From contig CANRHI010000009.1 in assembly GCA_947630365.1 (NCBI GenBank), positions 1 through 35,647 on the forward strand: a stretch of DNA of 35,647 nt. Direction: 5' to 3'. Position 1 is the stretch's first letter. The number at the start of each line of letters is the position of its first letter. Made by a program: the position numbers and the translations under genes. Source of the DNA: an uncultured Clostridia bacterium (GTDB lineage: Bacteria; Bacillota; Clostridia; Christensenellales; Borkfalkiaceae). The notes below the pieces were generated by a model. That model ran no database searches, had not been told where the DNA came from, and saw only the letters and a list, made by a program, of their open reading frames with translations. Shown here piece by piece: positions 25,030 through 31,629 of the stretch.

Positions 25030-25823
25030 TGTCGGAATTCAATCGTTCCCCGCGGGAAGCGGGGGAGGTGCGCGAATACAAGAGCCCGCCCAAGGAGCAA
25101 TTCTCTCCGGACGCGGAATACCACTCCGCGAAGGAGGCGCAAGACGCCCCCGAGCAGCGCGCAAAACAGCCCGCAAAGAAGAAGGAGCCGGGGCTTTCCC
25201 ACCTCGTTCCCGCCTTTGTGCTCGCGGCGGTCGCGGCAGTCGCGGTCGTCTCCGTGGGCACGGCGGAGGAGGGCAGCGCGACCATAAAGAACGCGCGGGC
25301 GACGGATACGACCATCGCCTGCGAGGTGGAGGCGACGGGCGAAAATTTGCAGCTCGTGCTCTATAACGACTTCATCCGCCTTGCCGAGCCCATAGAGGCG
25401 GGCGGCGGCGCCGAGGAGTTTACGGGGCTCAAGCCCTCCATGGAATACACCCTCGCCGTCGTGGGGGAGGGCGCGTTCGGGGAGACGACCCTGACGGAGA
25501 TGACCGTCTCGACCAACGCACTTCCCGAACCCGTCTCGGAAATTTACGGCGTCGAGCACAAGTGCACCTGCTCGGTGGACGGGTATTTCCACTTTACCAT
25601 CGACTTTATCGACGAGGCGGGCGTTTTTTCGGACTTTTCCGCCTCCCTCACCGACGCATACGGGAACGTCTCCGAATGCGCCTTCACCGAAAACGTGCAC
25701 GCCGACCAGCATATTTGCGTCACGGTCGGGGCAAACCTTTTGGGCAAGACGGCAGACCTTCTCATCACCTGCAAACGGGCGGGCGAGGAGCTGGTGATCT
25801 GCCATGAAACAGTAAAAATCTGA
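25029..25823 (+). CDS. Single-pass membrane protein with FN3-like extracellular part
   Basis: The 264-aa protein begins MSEFNRSPREAGEVREYKSP. Its ATG overlaps the giant gene's TGA (TGATG), with AGGAGG at 25019-25024, so translation is coupled; a GTG at 25026 is a weaker alternative. Residues 1-56 are charged and cytoplasmic. Residues 57-77 (LSHLVPAFVLAAVAAVAVVS) are one membrane segment with positive charges on its N-terminal side, so the rest faces outward. The outer part has a fibronectin-III-like strand pattern (ATIKNARATDTTIACEVEAT to MEYTLAVVGEGAFG) and a second half with seven cysteines in total. No family is firmly recognised. The tight coupling suggests it assists or partners the giant protein. 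Confidence 0.72.
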   Translation: MSEFNRSPREAGEVREYKSPPKEQFSPDAEYHSAKEAQDAPEQRAKQPAKKKEPGLSHLVPAFVLAAVAAVAVVSVGTAEEGSATIKNARATDTTIACEVEATGENLQLVLYNDFIRLAEPIEAGGGAEEFTGLKPSMEYTLAVVGEGAFGETTLTEMTVSTNALPEPVSEIYGVEHKCTCSVDGYFHFTIDFIDEAGVFSDFSASLTDAYGNVSECAFTENVHADQHICVTVGANLLGKTADLLITCKRAGEELVICHETVKI

Positions 25824-25835
25824 CGGAGAAAAACG

Positions 25836-26858
25836 ATGAAGGACAAGAAAATTTCCATTCCCAAGCTCGTAACGCTGCTCGTCGCGGTCGCCATTACCAT
25901 CGCCGCCATCGTGCTCAACGACTACATCTTCGGCGCGAAGTCGGTATTTTACCGCCACGTTTCGGATACCGCCGTGCTGCAATGGCTGTATGGCGAAGCC
26001 ATCAAGAACATCATCCGCACCATTGAGGTCGTCACCGTCGCGGTCGTCCTCGCCATGCTCGTACACCTTATATTGAACCGCATGTTCACGCACAGCAAGC
26101 GCGGGCTCACCATCGTGAAACTTCTCAACAGCTTCGTGACGTGGGTCATCGGCATCGTGGCGTTCCTCCTCGTGCTCTCCGCATGGGGCGTGCCCACGGG
26201 GACGCTCCTCGCCAGCGCGGGGATCTTGTCTCTCGTCGTAGGCCTCGGCGCGCAGAGCCTCATCGCGGACATCATCGCGGGGCTGTTCATCGTCATCGAG
26301 GGAGAGTACCAAGTCGGGGATATCGTCGTCATCGACGACTGGCGCGGCACGGTGAAGGAGATCGGCATCCGCACCACGCGCATCGAGGACGCGGGCGGCA
26401 ATGTGAAAATCATCAACAACAGCGAGGTCAAGACCATCGTCAATCAAACGCGCGAGCTCTCCGTCGCCAAGGCGTATATCGGCATCGAATACGGGGAATC
26501 CATTCCCCGCGTGGAGATCGTCATCCGCGACAATCTCGAGAAGATCAAAAGCCGCATTCCCGCCATCATCGAGGGCCCCTACTACAAGGGCGTGGACGCG
26601 CTCTCGGCATCCAGCGTAGACCTTCTGTTCCTCGCCAAGTGCAAGGAGGAGGATATCTATCAAGTCCAGCGCGACCTCAACCGCGAGCTCAAGATCATGT
26701 TCGACGAGAACGACATCAACGTGCCCTTCCCGCAGATCGTCGTCAACCAGCCCATCGAATTCAAGGGAAACAGCACCAAGGCGGAAGTGCGCTCGGCGAT
26801 TAAATTCGTCGAGGAGCAGAAAGAGCTCTCCAAGGGCATCGAAGAAAAAGCGGAATAA
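25836..26858 (+). CDS. Mechanosensitive ion channel, MscS family
   Basis: The 340-aa membrane protein has three or four N-terminal membrane helices. The pore helix is GTLLASAGILSLVVGLGAQS and continues through ADIIAGLFIVIEGEYQVGDIV, the strongly conserved MscS signature. The cytoplasmic beta domain follows (GTVKEIGIRTTRIEDAGGNV, then INNSEVKTIVN) and a C-terminal alpha/beta part ending in a charged tail. MscS channels release solutes when membrane tension rises after hypo-osmotic shock. GGAG (25825-25828) lies 7 nt before ATG 25836, and only 12 nt separate it from the FN3-like gene, so it is in the same operon as the giant surface protein and the aquaporin. Confidence 0.93.
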   Translation: MKDKKISIPKLVTLLVAVAITIAAIVLNDYIFGAKSVFYRHVSDTAVLQWLYGEAIKNIIRTIEVVTVAVVLAMLVHLILNRMFTHSKRGLTIVKLLNSFVTWVIGIVAFLLVLSAWGVPTGTLLASAGILSLVVGLGAQSLIADIIAGLFIVIEGEYQVGDIVVIDDWRGTVKEIGIRTTRIEDAGGNVKIINNSEVKTIVNQTRELSVAKAYIGIEYGESIPRVEIVIRDNLEKIKSRIPAIIEGPYYKGVDALSASSVDLLFLAKCKEEDIYQVQRDLNRELKIMFDENDINVPFPQIVVNQPIEFKGNSTKAEVRSAIKFVEEQKELSKGIEEKAE

Positions 26859-26880
26859 ATCAAAAAGGAGATAGATCACA

Positions 26881-27648
26881 ATGCAGAACTTGAAAAAGTA
26901 CATTGCCGAATTCATCGGCACATGCGTGCTCGTGCTCGTTGCGTGCGGCGTCGCCGTCGTCCTCGGCTGCAACACTCCCGCAGGTTACGTCGGCACCGCC
27001 CTCGCCTTCGGGCTCGTCATCGTCGCCATGGCGTATTCCATCGGGAACATCTCGGGTTGCCACATCAACCCCGCCGTTTCCGTCGCCATGTTCGTGAAAG
27101 GGGATCTCACCCTTCGCGAATTCGTCGGCTATGTGCTCAGCCAGATCGCGGGCGCCATAGTGGGCGCGCTCATCCTCGCCCTCTTTAAGGGAAGTTTCGT
27201 CTCCCTCGGCGGGAACGTCGCGCAGGCCGCCCTCGTCGCCCCTTACGGCGAAGTCGGCTCGCTGTTCGTCGCCCTCATCGTGGAGATCGTCCTCACCTTC
27301 ATCTTCGTGACCGCCATCCTCGGCGTCACTTCCCGCACCGAAAACAAGGCGGTGACGGGGCTCGTCATCGGCGGCGCGCTCACCCTTGTGCACCTGCTCG
27401 GCATCGGGCTCACGGGTACGTCCGTCAACCCCGCGCGCTCCATCGGCCCCGCCCTCTTGCAGATGATCGGCGGCGAATTCGACGCGATCTCGCAGATCTG
27501 GATCTTCATCATCGGACCCATGGTCGGCGGCGTGCTGGCGGCGATCTTGTACCGCTATCTCGACGGCAAGGAGAAAACCCCCGCGCTCAAAGTGGAGCCC
27601 GCTCCCATGGACGCCCCCGCCGAAGAGACCCCCGAAGACAAGCAATAA
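26881..27648 (+). CDS. Aquaporin, AqpZ-type water channel
   Basis: The 255-aa MIP-family protein has six membrane helices and the two half-helix motifs GCHINPAVS (near residue 60) and TSVNPARSIGPAL (near residue 180). Selectivity-filter cues match water channels more than glycerol facilitators. These are a Phe in the ALAFGL segment, a His in the VHLLGIGLTGTS segment, and NPARS rather than NPARD. A hydrophilic proline/glutamate-rich C-tail of about 25 residues is extra. The ribosome site AAAAGGAG lies about 9 nt upstream. It follows the MscS gene by 22 nt and ends the operon before a hairpin terminator. Water entry plus tension-gated release suggests an osmotic function next to the surface-protein genes. 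Confidence 0.92.
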   Translation: MQNLKKYIAEFIGTCVLVLVACGVAVVLGCNTPAGYVGTALAFGLVIVAMAYSIGNISGCHINPAVSVAMFVKGDLTLREFVGYVLSQIAGAIVGALILALFKGSFVSLGGNVAQAALVAPYGEVGSLFVALIVEIVLTFIFVTAILGVTSRTENKAVTGLVIGGALTLVHLLGIGLTGTSVNPARSIGPALLQMIGGEFDAISQIWIFIIGPMVGGVLAAILYRYLDGKEKTPALKVEPAPMDAPAEETPEDKQ

Positions 27649-27688
27649 TTTCTTCACAGCTCAAAAGGAAATTCCACAATGCAAAGCA

Positions 27689-27715
27689 AAGCCCTCTCCC
27701 GCACGGAGAGGGCTT
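27689..27715. terminator. Terminator between convergent aquaporin and hemolysin-III genes
   Basis: AAGCCCTCTCC (27689-27699), loop CGCAC, GGAGAGGGCTT (27705-27715), followed by ACATTTTTG on the plus strand. It sits 40 nt after the aquaporin stop and 26 nt from the minus-strand gene's end, and could serve both. Confidence 0.8.
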
Positions 27716-27741
27716 ACATTTTTGTTTATTTCCGACTTTCT

Positions 27742-28413
27742 TCAAAGCAAGAACAAAATGCTGCAGAATTGGAGAATGGTGCCCAAGAGGTCGAAGAGGT
27801 GCCAGACGGAGTGGAAGTACTTCACCCTCTTCCCGAAGGCGAAGAACACGATGCCCGAGGTGTAGGCGACGCCTCCCGCAAGCAGCAGCCAAACGCAGGC
27901 GGGGCGCACGGCCGCGATCAGCGGCGGGAAAAAGACGAGCGCGAGCCAGCCCGAGGCAAAGTACAGCCCCATGGAGAGCGCCTTCACGACGCGGTTGTTC
28001 ATGGCGATGGCGTTCATCGTAATGCCGATGGCGGCGACCGTCCATTCCACGGCGAGAACGATGGTCCCGATGGGCGTTCCGCGAAGCGGGATGAGACAAT
28101 AGGGCGTGTATGTCCCCGCGATGAGAAGGAAGATGGTGCAGTGGTCGAAGATGCGCATCACCGCCTTCGCCCTTCCGTCGGGGAGGAAGTGGTAGAGCGC
28201 GCTCATGGTGTAGAGCACGACGACGCCCGCCCCAAATGCCGAAACGGCAAATACGCTGACGGGGTCTCCCCGAAAGAGCGCCGCAAGCAGCGCCCACAGG
28301 ACGAGCCCGATCCCCCCGCCCACAATGTGCGAAACGGCGTTAAAGACCTCCTCGCCGCGCGTGTAGAAGGAGTGCATCCCTCCGAATTTTTTGATGGCAG
28401 ATACCGCTTCCAT
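27742..28413 (-). CDS. Hemolysin-III / PAQR-family membrane protein
   Basis: The 223-aa integral membrane protein has seven predicted helices. The family signatures are present: RGEEVFNAVSHIVGG near the N-terminus, SALYHFLPDG after the third helix, DHCTIFLLIAGTYTP in the middle, and FHSVWHLFDLLG at the end. The conserved His and Asp residues form the metal site of the PAQR superfamily. Despite the name, bacterial members are mostly of unknown role, with links to lipid or membrane homeostasis. GGGAGG lies 7 nt upstream on the minus strand. It has its own promoter (28438-28466) and converges on the aquaporin operon. Confidence 0.93.
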   Translation of the reverse strand: MEAVSAIKKFGGMHSFYTRGEEVFNAVSHIVGGGIGLVLWALLAALFRGDPVSVFAVSAFGAGVVVLYTMSALYHFLPDGRAKAVMRIFDHCTIFLLIAGTYTPYCLIPLRGTPIGTIVLAVEWTVAAIGITMNAIAMNNRVVKALSMGLYFASGWLALVFFPPLIAAVRPACVWLLLAGGVAYTSGIVFFAFGKRVKYFHSVWHLFDLLGTILQFCSILFLL

Positions 28414-28437
28414 AGTTTGCCTCCCGTGTGTGCTTCG

Positions 28438-28466
28438 AGCATAGCACAGGGGAAAGCAATTGTCTA
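28438..28466 (-). promoter_or_regulatory. Promoter of the hemolysin-III gene
   Basis: On the minus strand: TAGACA (28466-28461), 17-nt spacer, TATGCT (28443-28438), with an extended TG before the -10. The leader to ATG 28413 is about 18 nt and contains GGGAGG. Confidence 0.7.
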
Positions 28467-28537
28467 CCTACTCTTTGCGGAGGGAATTCTTCCCTTCAAA
28501 TTGCGATTTCCATGCAAATTTTTCGCCCTCTACTCCA

Positions 28538-28568
28538 AAAAAATCCCGCTCTACTCACGGTAGAGCGG
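28538..28568 (-). terminator. Terminator of the zinc-ribbon gene
   Basis: Read on the minus strand: CCGCTCTAC (28568-28560), a 5-nt loop, GTAGAGCGG (28554-28546), then GATTTTTT. The stem is perfect and lies about 30 nt past the stop codon. Confidence 0.8.
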
Positions 28569-28596
28569 AAAATAGAGCGGGGGTTCCAAAATCGGT

Positions 28597-28878
28597 TTAG
28601 CGTGTGAGGAGGATGACGAGGACGATGGCGACCGCGACGACGGCGAGGACGGCGGTCGTGATGAGCTTGATGCGCCGTTGGAGCTTTTCGTCCATGGGCT
28701 TGTAGCCGCGGGGGGTGAGCTCGCCGTTGCAGTGGGGGCATTTCGTCATATGGTCGAGCACTTCCTGCCCGCAATGGGGGCAGAGAACGACGTGCTTTTG
28801 GATGTGCTCCATGCGCTTTTGGCGGCGTTTTTCCTCTTTTTCGGCCTTATCCTCGTAGACGGTGTTGCGCTTTTTCAA
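28597..28878 (-). CDS. Small zinc-ribbon membrane protein
   Basis: The 93-aa protein begins with a TTG start at 28878 (read MKKRNTVYEDKAEKEEKRRQ). GGAGA is 6 nt upstream, and the start lies about 27 nt after the predicted transcription start. In-frame ATG codons at 28941 (inside the promoter) and 28812 fit less well. A basic, charged N-terminus is followed by a double CxxC zinc ribbon (LCPHCGQEV and KCPHCNGEL, about 14 residues apart). The C-terminus is one hydrophobic helix (LITTAVLAVVAVAIVLVILL) ending LTR, so it is a tail-anchored membrane protein. The function is unknown. Confidence 0.75.
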   Translation of the reverse strand: MKKRNTVYEDKAEKEEKRRQKRMEHIQKHVVLCPHCGQEVLDHMTKCPHCNGELTPRGYKPMDEKLQRRIKLITTAVLAVVAVAIVLVILLTR

Positions 28879-28911
28879 TGGTATTCTCCGTGCGGGGGTC
28901 CCGCGCTTTGG

Positions 28912-28941
28912 ATTATACCATAGGAACGCCCGCGTTGTCAA
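28912..28941 (-). promoter_or_regulatory. Promoter of the zinc-ribbon gene
   Basis: On the minus strand: TTGACA (28941-28936), 18-nt spacer, TATAAT (28917-28912). Both hexamers are perfect, which rules out the upstream ATG at 28941 as the start of the gene. Confidence 0.85.
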
Positions 28942-29043
28942 TGGAAAATGGGGGGCGTATGCCCTCCCCTCGATGGGGCGCCAAGGTCTCGCTCCTCATT
29001 CCGCCCCGCGCCAACGCGTCATTCTGCCCCGCCCGCACTCCAC

Positions 29044-29137
29044 GCGTCATTCTGAGCGGAGCGAAGAATCCCGAGGATGAAAGTTCGGACTTCGCTTGTC
29101 GGGATGTTTCGGTCGCAGAGCTCCCTCAACATGACGC
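29044..29137. repeat. About 95-bp repeat with inverted GCGTCAT ends (copy 1)
   Basis: The unit runs from GCGTCATTCTGAGCGGAGCG to CTCCCTCAACATGACGC, so its ends are inverted repeats. Inside is a second inverted pair around GAATCCCGAGGATGAAA and CGGGATGTTTCGG. It recurs inverted at 33773-33874 and 35480-35576 and in part at 30080-30271. It encodes no protein and resembles a MITE/REP-type element. Confidence 0.75.
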
Positions 29138-29192
29138 GCGGAGTACCCCTCCCCCTGCGTCCCCCACCCCAAAGGGGCGGGGGATTCCCCTC

Positions 29193-29242
29193 ACCCCCTC
29201 CCCTACCCCTCCCCCTCAAGTATGAGGGGGAGGGCACAGAGA
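29193..29242 (-). repeat. G/C-skewed 50-bp repeat, inverted copy
   Basis: From CACCCCCTCCCCTACCCC through the GAGGGCACAGAG end, this is the reverse complement of the 51-bp repeats at 30400 and 33691 with one mismatch. A companion hairpin (TCCCC.TCCTT pairing with AAGGAGGGGGA) follows at about 29252-29276, as it does beside the other copies. Bases 28942-29305 contain only these repeats and no gene. Confidence 0.75.
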
Positions 29243-29305
29243 CATAACAAAATCCCCTTCCTTTGTAAGGAGGGGGATACAGGGGGAGGTTGGCGTGGCA
29301 GAAGA

Positions 29306-29334
29306 TTGACAATTCCCGCTTTGTGTGGTACACT
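29306..29334 (+). promoter_or_regulatory. Promoter of the YjbR-like gene
   Basis: TTGACA (29306-29311), 17-nt spacer, TACACT (29329-29334) with an extended TGG before it. It begins right at the edge of the repeat cluster. Confidence 0.8.
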
Positions 29335-29380
29335 TTGAGGCGATGCCGCCATGGAAAAGGCCGCAGGGAAGGAGGGGAGT

Positions 29381-30046
29381 ATGCTGCACGCGGAAAAGGA
29401 GCTGTTTGCTGGGAGGGTCGCTTCGGAAACGGGGCTGAAAAACTTCGGCTTTCTCGAAAGAGAGGGCGGGTTTTTCGGCACATTCGAGATCCTCGGCGGG
29501 GACTTCCTCGTGGAGGTCGAGGTGAAGGAGGGCGTTTTCACGCGTACCATCGAGCGCGAGACGGGGGAGGAATACAGCCTGCACCTTGTGGAGGGCGCGG
29601 AGGGCAGCTTCGTCTCCCGTGTGCGGGAGGAATATCTCGCGCTGCTCGGGAGGATCTCCGAGGAGTGCTTCGAGGGAAGCATGTTCCGCGGGAGTTTCGT
29701 CCGCGCCGTCATCGACTACGTTGCGCGTGCCTACGGCCGTTCGCCCGAATTTCTGTGGGACGACCTCGATGCCGCGGTCTGGCGGCGGGAGGATACGGGC
29801 AAGTGGTTCGGGGCGATGATGAACATTCCGAGAAGCAAGCTCGGCGGCGGGGAGGGGAATTTCGACGTGCTCGACGTGCACGCCTCCCCCGAGAAGATCG
29901 ACGCGCTGGTGGACGGGAAAAACTTTTTCCGCGGCTACCATATGAATAAGAAGCACTGGCTCACCGTCCCGCTCGACGGAAGGGTGGAGCTCGCCCGCGT
30001 TTGCGCCCTCCTCGACGAGAGCTATTTGCTCGCCAAGAAGAAGTAG
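29381..30046 (+). CDS. MmcQ/YjbR-family (CyaY-like fold) protein with N-terminal extension
   Basis: The 221-aa soluble protein has a C-terminal half (about residues 110-221) matching the MmcQ/YjbR family. It shows YVARAYGRSPEFLWDDLDAA, WFGAMMNIPRSKLG, the FRGYHMNKKHWLTVPLDG core and a final helix ending LLDESYLLAKKK. Such proteins have a CyaY-like fold and are suspected of DNA or nucleotide binding; the role is not settled. The first roughly 105 residues form an extra domain (GLKNFGFLEREGGFFGTFEI) seen in longer Clostridia homologues. AAGGAGG (29369-29375) lies 5 nt before ATG 29381, preferred over ATG 29351, which has no ribosome site. It is a single-gene unit with repeats on both sides. Confidence 0.82.
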   Translation: MLHAEKELFAGRVASETGLKNFGFLEREGGFFGTFEILGGDFLVEVEVKEGVFTRTIERETGEEYSLHLVEGAEGSFVSRVREEYLALLGRISEECFEGSMFRGSFVRAVIDYVARAYGRSPEFLWDDLDAAVWRREDTGKWFGAMMNIPRSKLGGGEGNFDVLDVHASPEKIDALVDGKNFFRGYHMNKKHWLTVPLDGRVELARVCALLDESYLLAKKK

Positions 30047-30800
30047 GGAAGGAGCCGCAAGGGAGCGCCAAGGGTCCCCGCGTCATGTTGAGAGAGCGGA
30101 GCGAGATATGTGGGGGCAAGGGGAAACCTGTCATACCGAGGCCCGTAAGGGACGAGCCCTGAAACGAAGTCCGAATTTTCATCCTCTGGATTCTTCGCTA
30201 TGCTACTTCGCGCTACGCGCTCGTGCCGCCCTTGGAGTACAATAGAAGCTCGGGCGGGGCAGAATGACGCGCAGGGTAAAATGACGCGAGAACACAGGGC
30301 CAACCCCCACCACCCGCTACGCGGGAGCCGCCCCCTTCAAAGGGGGCAGCTTTACGGCGAATCCCCCTCCTTAAAAAGGAAGGGGATTTTGCTTGTAGCT
30401 CTGTGCCCTCCCCCTTATACTTGAGGGGGAGGGGTAGGGGAGGGGGTGCCTTCCAATTGTCATGCCGAGCATGGTCGAGGCATCTCCACCTTATTATGAG
30501 ATTTCTCGACTTCGGCTACGCCTCCGCTCGAAATGACACCACCGCCTCATACCGAGCCCCGCAAGGGGCGAGTGTATCTTCTACTCCGTCGTGCAACTTG
30601 CGGGGAAGATTCGCTCACTTCGCTTACGCTCCCTAACTTCGCCCTACGGGCTCGTGCCGCGCTTCGACAAAAATAGAACGCGCGCGGGGCGGAATGAGGA
30701 GAACCTCCCCCTGTATCCCCCTCCCCTTCGGGGTGGCACCCGTAGGGCGTGCCTTGGCTGGGACGCAGGGGGAGGGGGACTTTATCTTTTATATGGCAAA
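30047..30800. repeat. 750-base intergenic cluster of dispersed repeats
   Basis: No gene is supported here. It contains a partial GCGTCAT-ended unit (30080-30271, ending AGAATGACGC) and a CCCCTTCAAAGGGGGC palindrome near 30330. It also has a hairpin ATCCCCCTCC...GGAAGGGGAT (30363-30389), the exact 51-bp G/C-skewed repeat (30400-30450), an inverted GTCGAG/CGAAATGAC unit (30462-30540), and further CCCCCTGTATCCCCC pieces to 30780. Confidence 0.7.
30400..30450 (+). repeat. 51-bp G/C-skewed repeat, exact copy of 33691-33741
   Basis: It runs from CTCTGTGCCCTCCCCC through TTATACTTGAGGGGG to GGGGAGGGGGTGC and is identical over 51 bases to 33691-33741. The inverted copy at 29193 differs by one base. 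The arms CCCTCCCCCT...AGGGGGAGGGG form a stem around TATACTTG. Confidence 0.85.
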
Positions 30801-30803
30801 AAG

Positions 30804-30824
30804 GCCGCCCGAGAAACGGGCGGC
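30804..30824 (+). terminator. Hairpin upstream of sleB
   Basis: GCCGCCCG (30804-30811), loop AGAAA, CGGGCGGC (30817-30824), followed by GTTTCCTTTG. It is terminator-like with a weak T run and lies 55 nt before sleB, perhaps isolating it from repeat-region transcription. Confidence 0.5.
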
Positions 30825-30878
30825 GTTTCCTTTGCATAAAAAAATTCTCCTTGCACACATTGCGGTTAGGAGGCAACT

Positions 30879-31619
30879 ATGAAGAAATTTTTGGCGATCG
30901 GCGCGTTGACGCTCACACTCGTTGCGGGCGTCGCGGCGGGCACGGCGGGCTTTGCGCTCACGCGGCCGCAGGATGGCGCCGAGGTTGCGCTGACTGCCGT
31001 CGAGACGGCCGTACTCAAACAGGGAAGCCGCGGCGGCGAAGTGAAGGAGGTCCAGCGCAGACTCAAACAATGGGGGTACTATTCGGGCGCGGTGGACGGC
31101 ATATTCGGCTCCGCGACGAGGAAGGCGGTCATCCTGTTCCAACAGAAGAACGGGCTCACCGCAGACGGCATTGTAGGGAAGGCGACCTACAAGGCGCTTG
31201 GCATGACCGACAGCTACAATGCCCTGAACAAGCCCTCTACGGGCTCCTCTTCGGGGTCCAATTACACCTCTTCCGACCTCTATCTCATGGCGAAGGCCAT
31301 CTATGCGGAGGGAAGGGGAGAGAGCTACACGGGGCAGGTCGCCATCGGCGCGGTCATCATGAACCGCGTGAAGAGCCCGTCCTTCCCCAACACGATCGCG
31401 GGGGTCATCTACCAAAAGGGCGCCTTTACGGCAGTGACGGACGGGCAGATCAATTTGGAGCCCAACGAAAGCGCCTACAACGCCGCCCGCGACGCGATGA
31501 ACGGCTGGGACCCGACCTACGGGTGCCTGTACTACTATAACCCCGCCGTTGCGACGAGCGCATGGATCTTCGACCGCAAGACGGTGACGGTCATCGGCAA
31601 GCATGTCTTTGCCATTTAA
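30879..31619 (+). CDS. sleB: Spore cortex-lytic enzyme SleB
   Basis: The 246-aa exported cell-wall hydrolase has a signal peptide of about 27 residues (MKKFLAIGALTLTLVAGVAA). A peptidoglycan-binding domain at about 46-108 has the SRGGEVKEVQRRLKQWGYY and GIFGSATRKAVILFQ motifs. A short Ser/Gly linker leads to the Hydrolase_2 catalytic domain (133-246). The active-site acid is E144 in the YAEGRGES motif, followed by GQVAIGAVIMNRVKSP. In spore formers SleB is a lytic transglycosylase acting on cortex muramic-delta-lactam during germination. TTAGGAGG lies 7 nt upstream. It is followed 10 nt later by ypeB, its usual stabilising partner, which strengthens the call over a generic SleB-like hydrolase. 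Confidence 0.92.
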   Translation: MKKFLAIGALTLTLVAGVAAGTAGFALTRPQDGAEVALTAVETAVLKQGSRGGEVKEVQRRLKQWGYYSGAVDGIFGSATRKAVILFQQKNGLTADGIVGKATYKALGMTDSYNALNKPSTGSSSGSNYTSSDLYLMAKAIYAEGRGESYTGQVAIGAVIMNRVKSPSFPNTIAGVIYQKGAFTAVTDGQINLEPNESAYNAARDAMNGWDPTYGCLYYYNPAVATSAWIFDRKTVTVIGKHVFAI

Positions 31620-31629
31620 GGAGGAGAAT

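Noticed and set aside
30047..30800. Possible CRISPR array or coding region in the repeat cluster
   Set aside because: Repeats are of several different families, irregularly spaced and in both orientations, with no constant spacer length and no cas gene. Open frames there have no ribosome sites.
30834..30865. Sigma-G-type promoter for sleB (GCATA at 30834, CATTGCG at 30858)
   Set aside because: The -10 lacks the usual CATnnTA pattern and the 19-nt spacer is long. The family knowledge is suggestive but the site is too weak to list.
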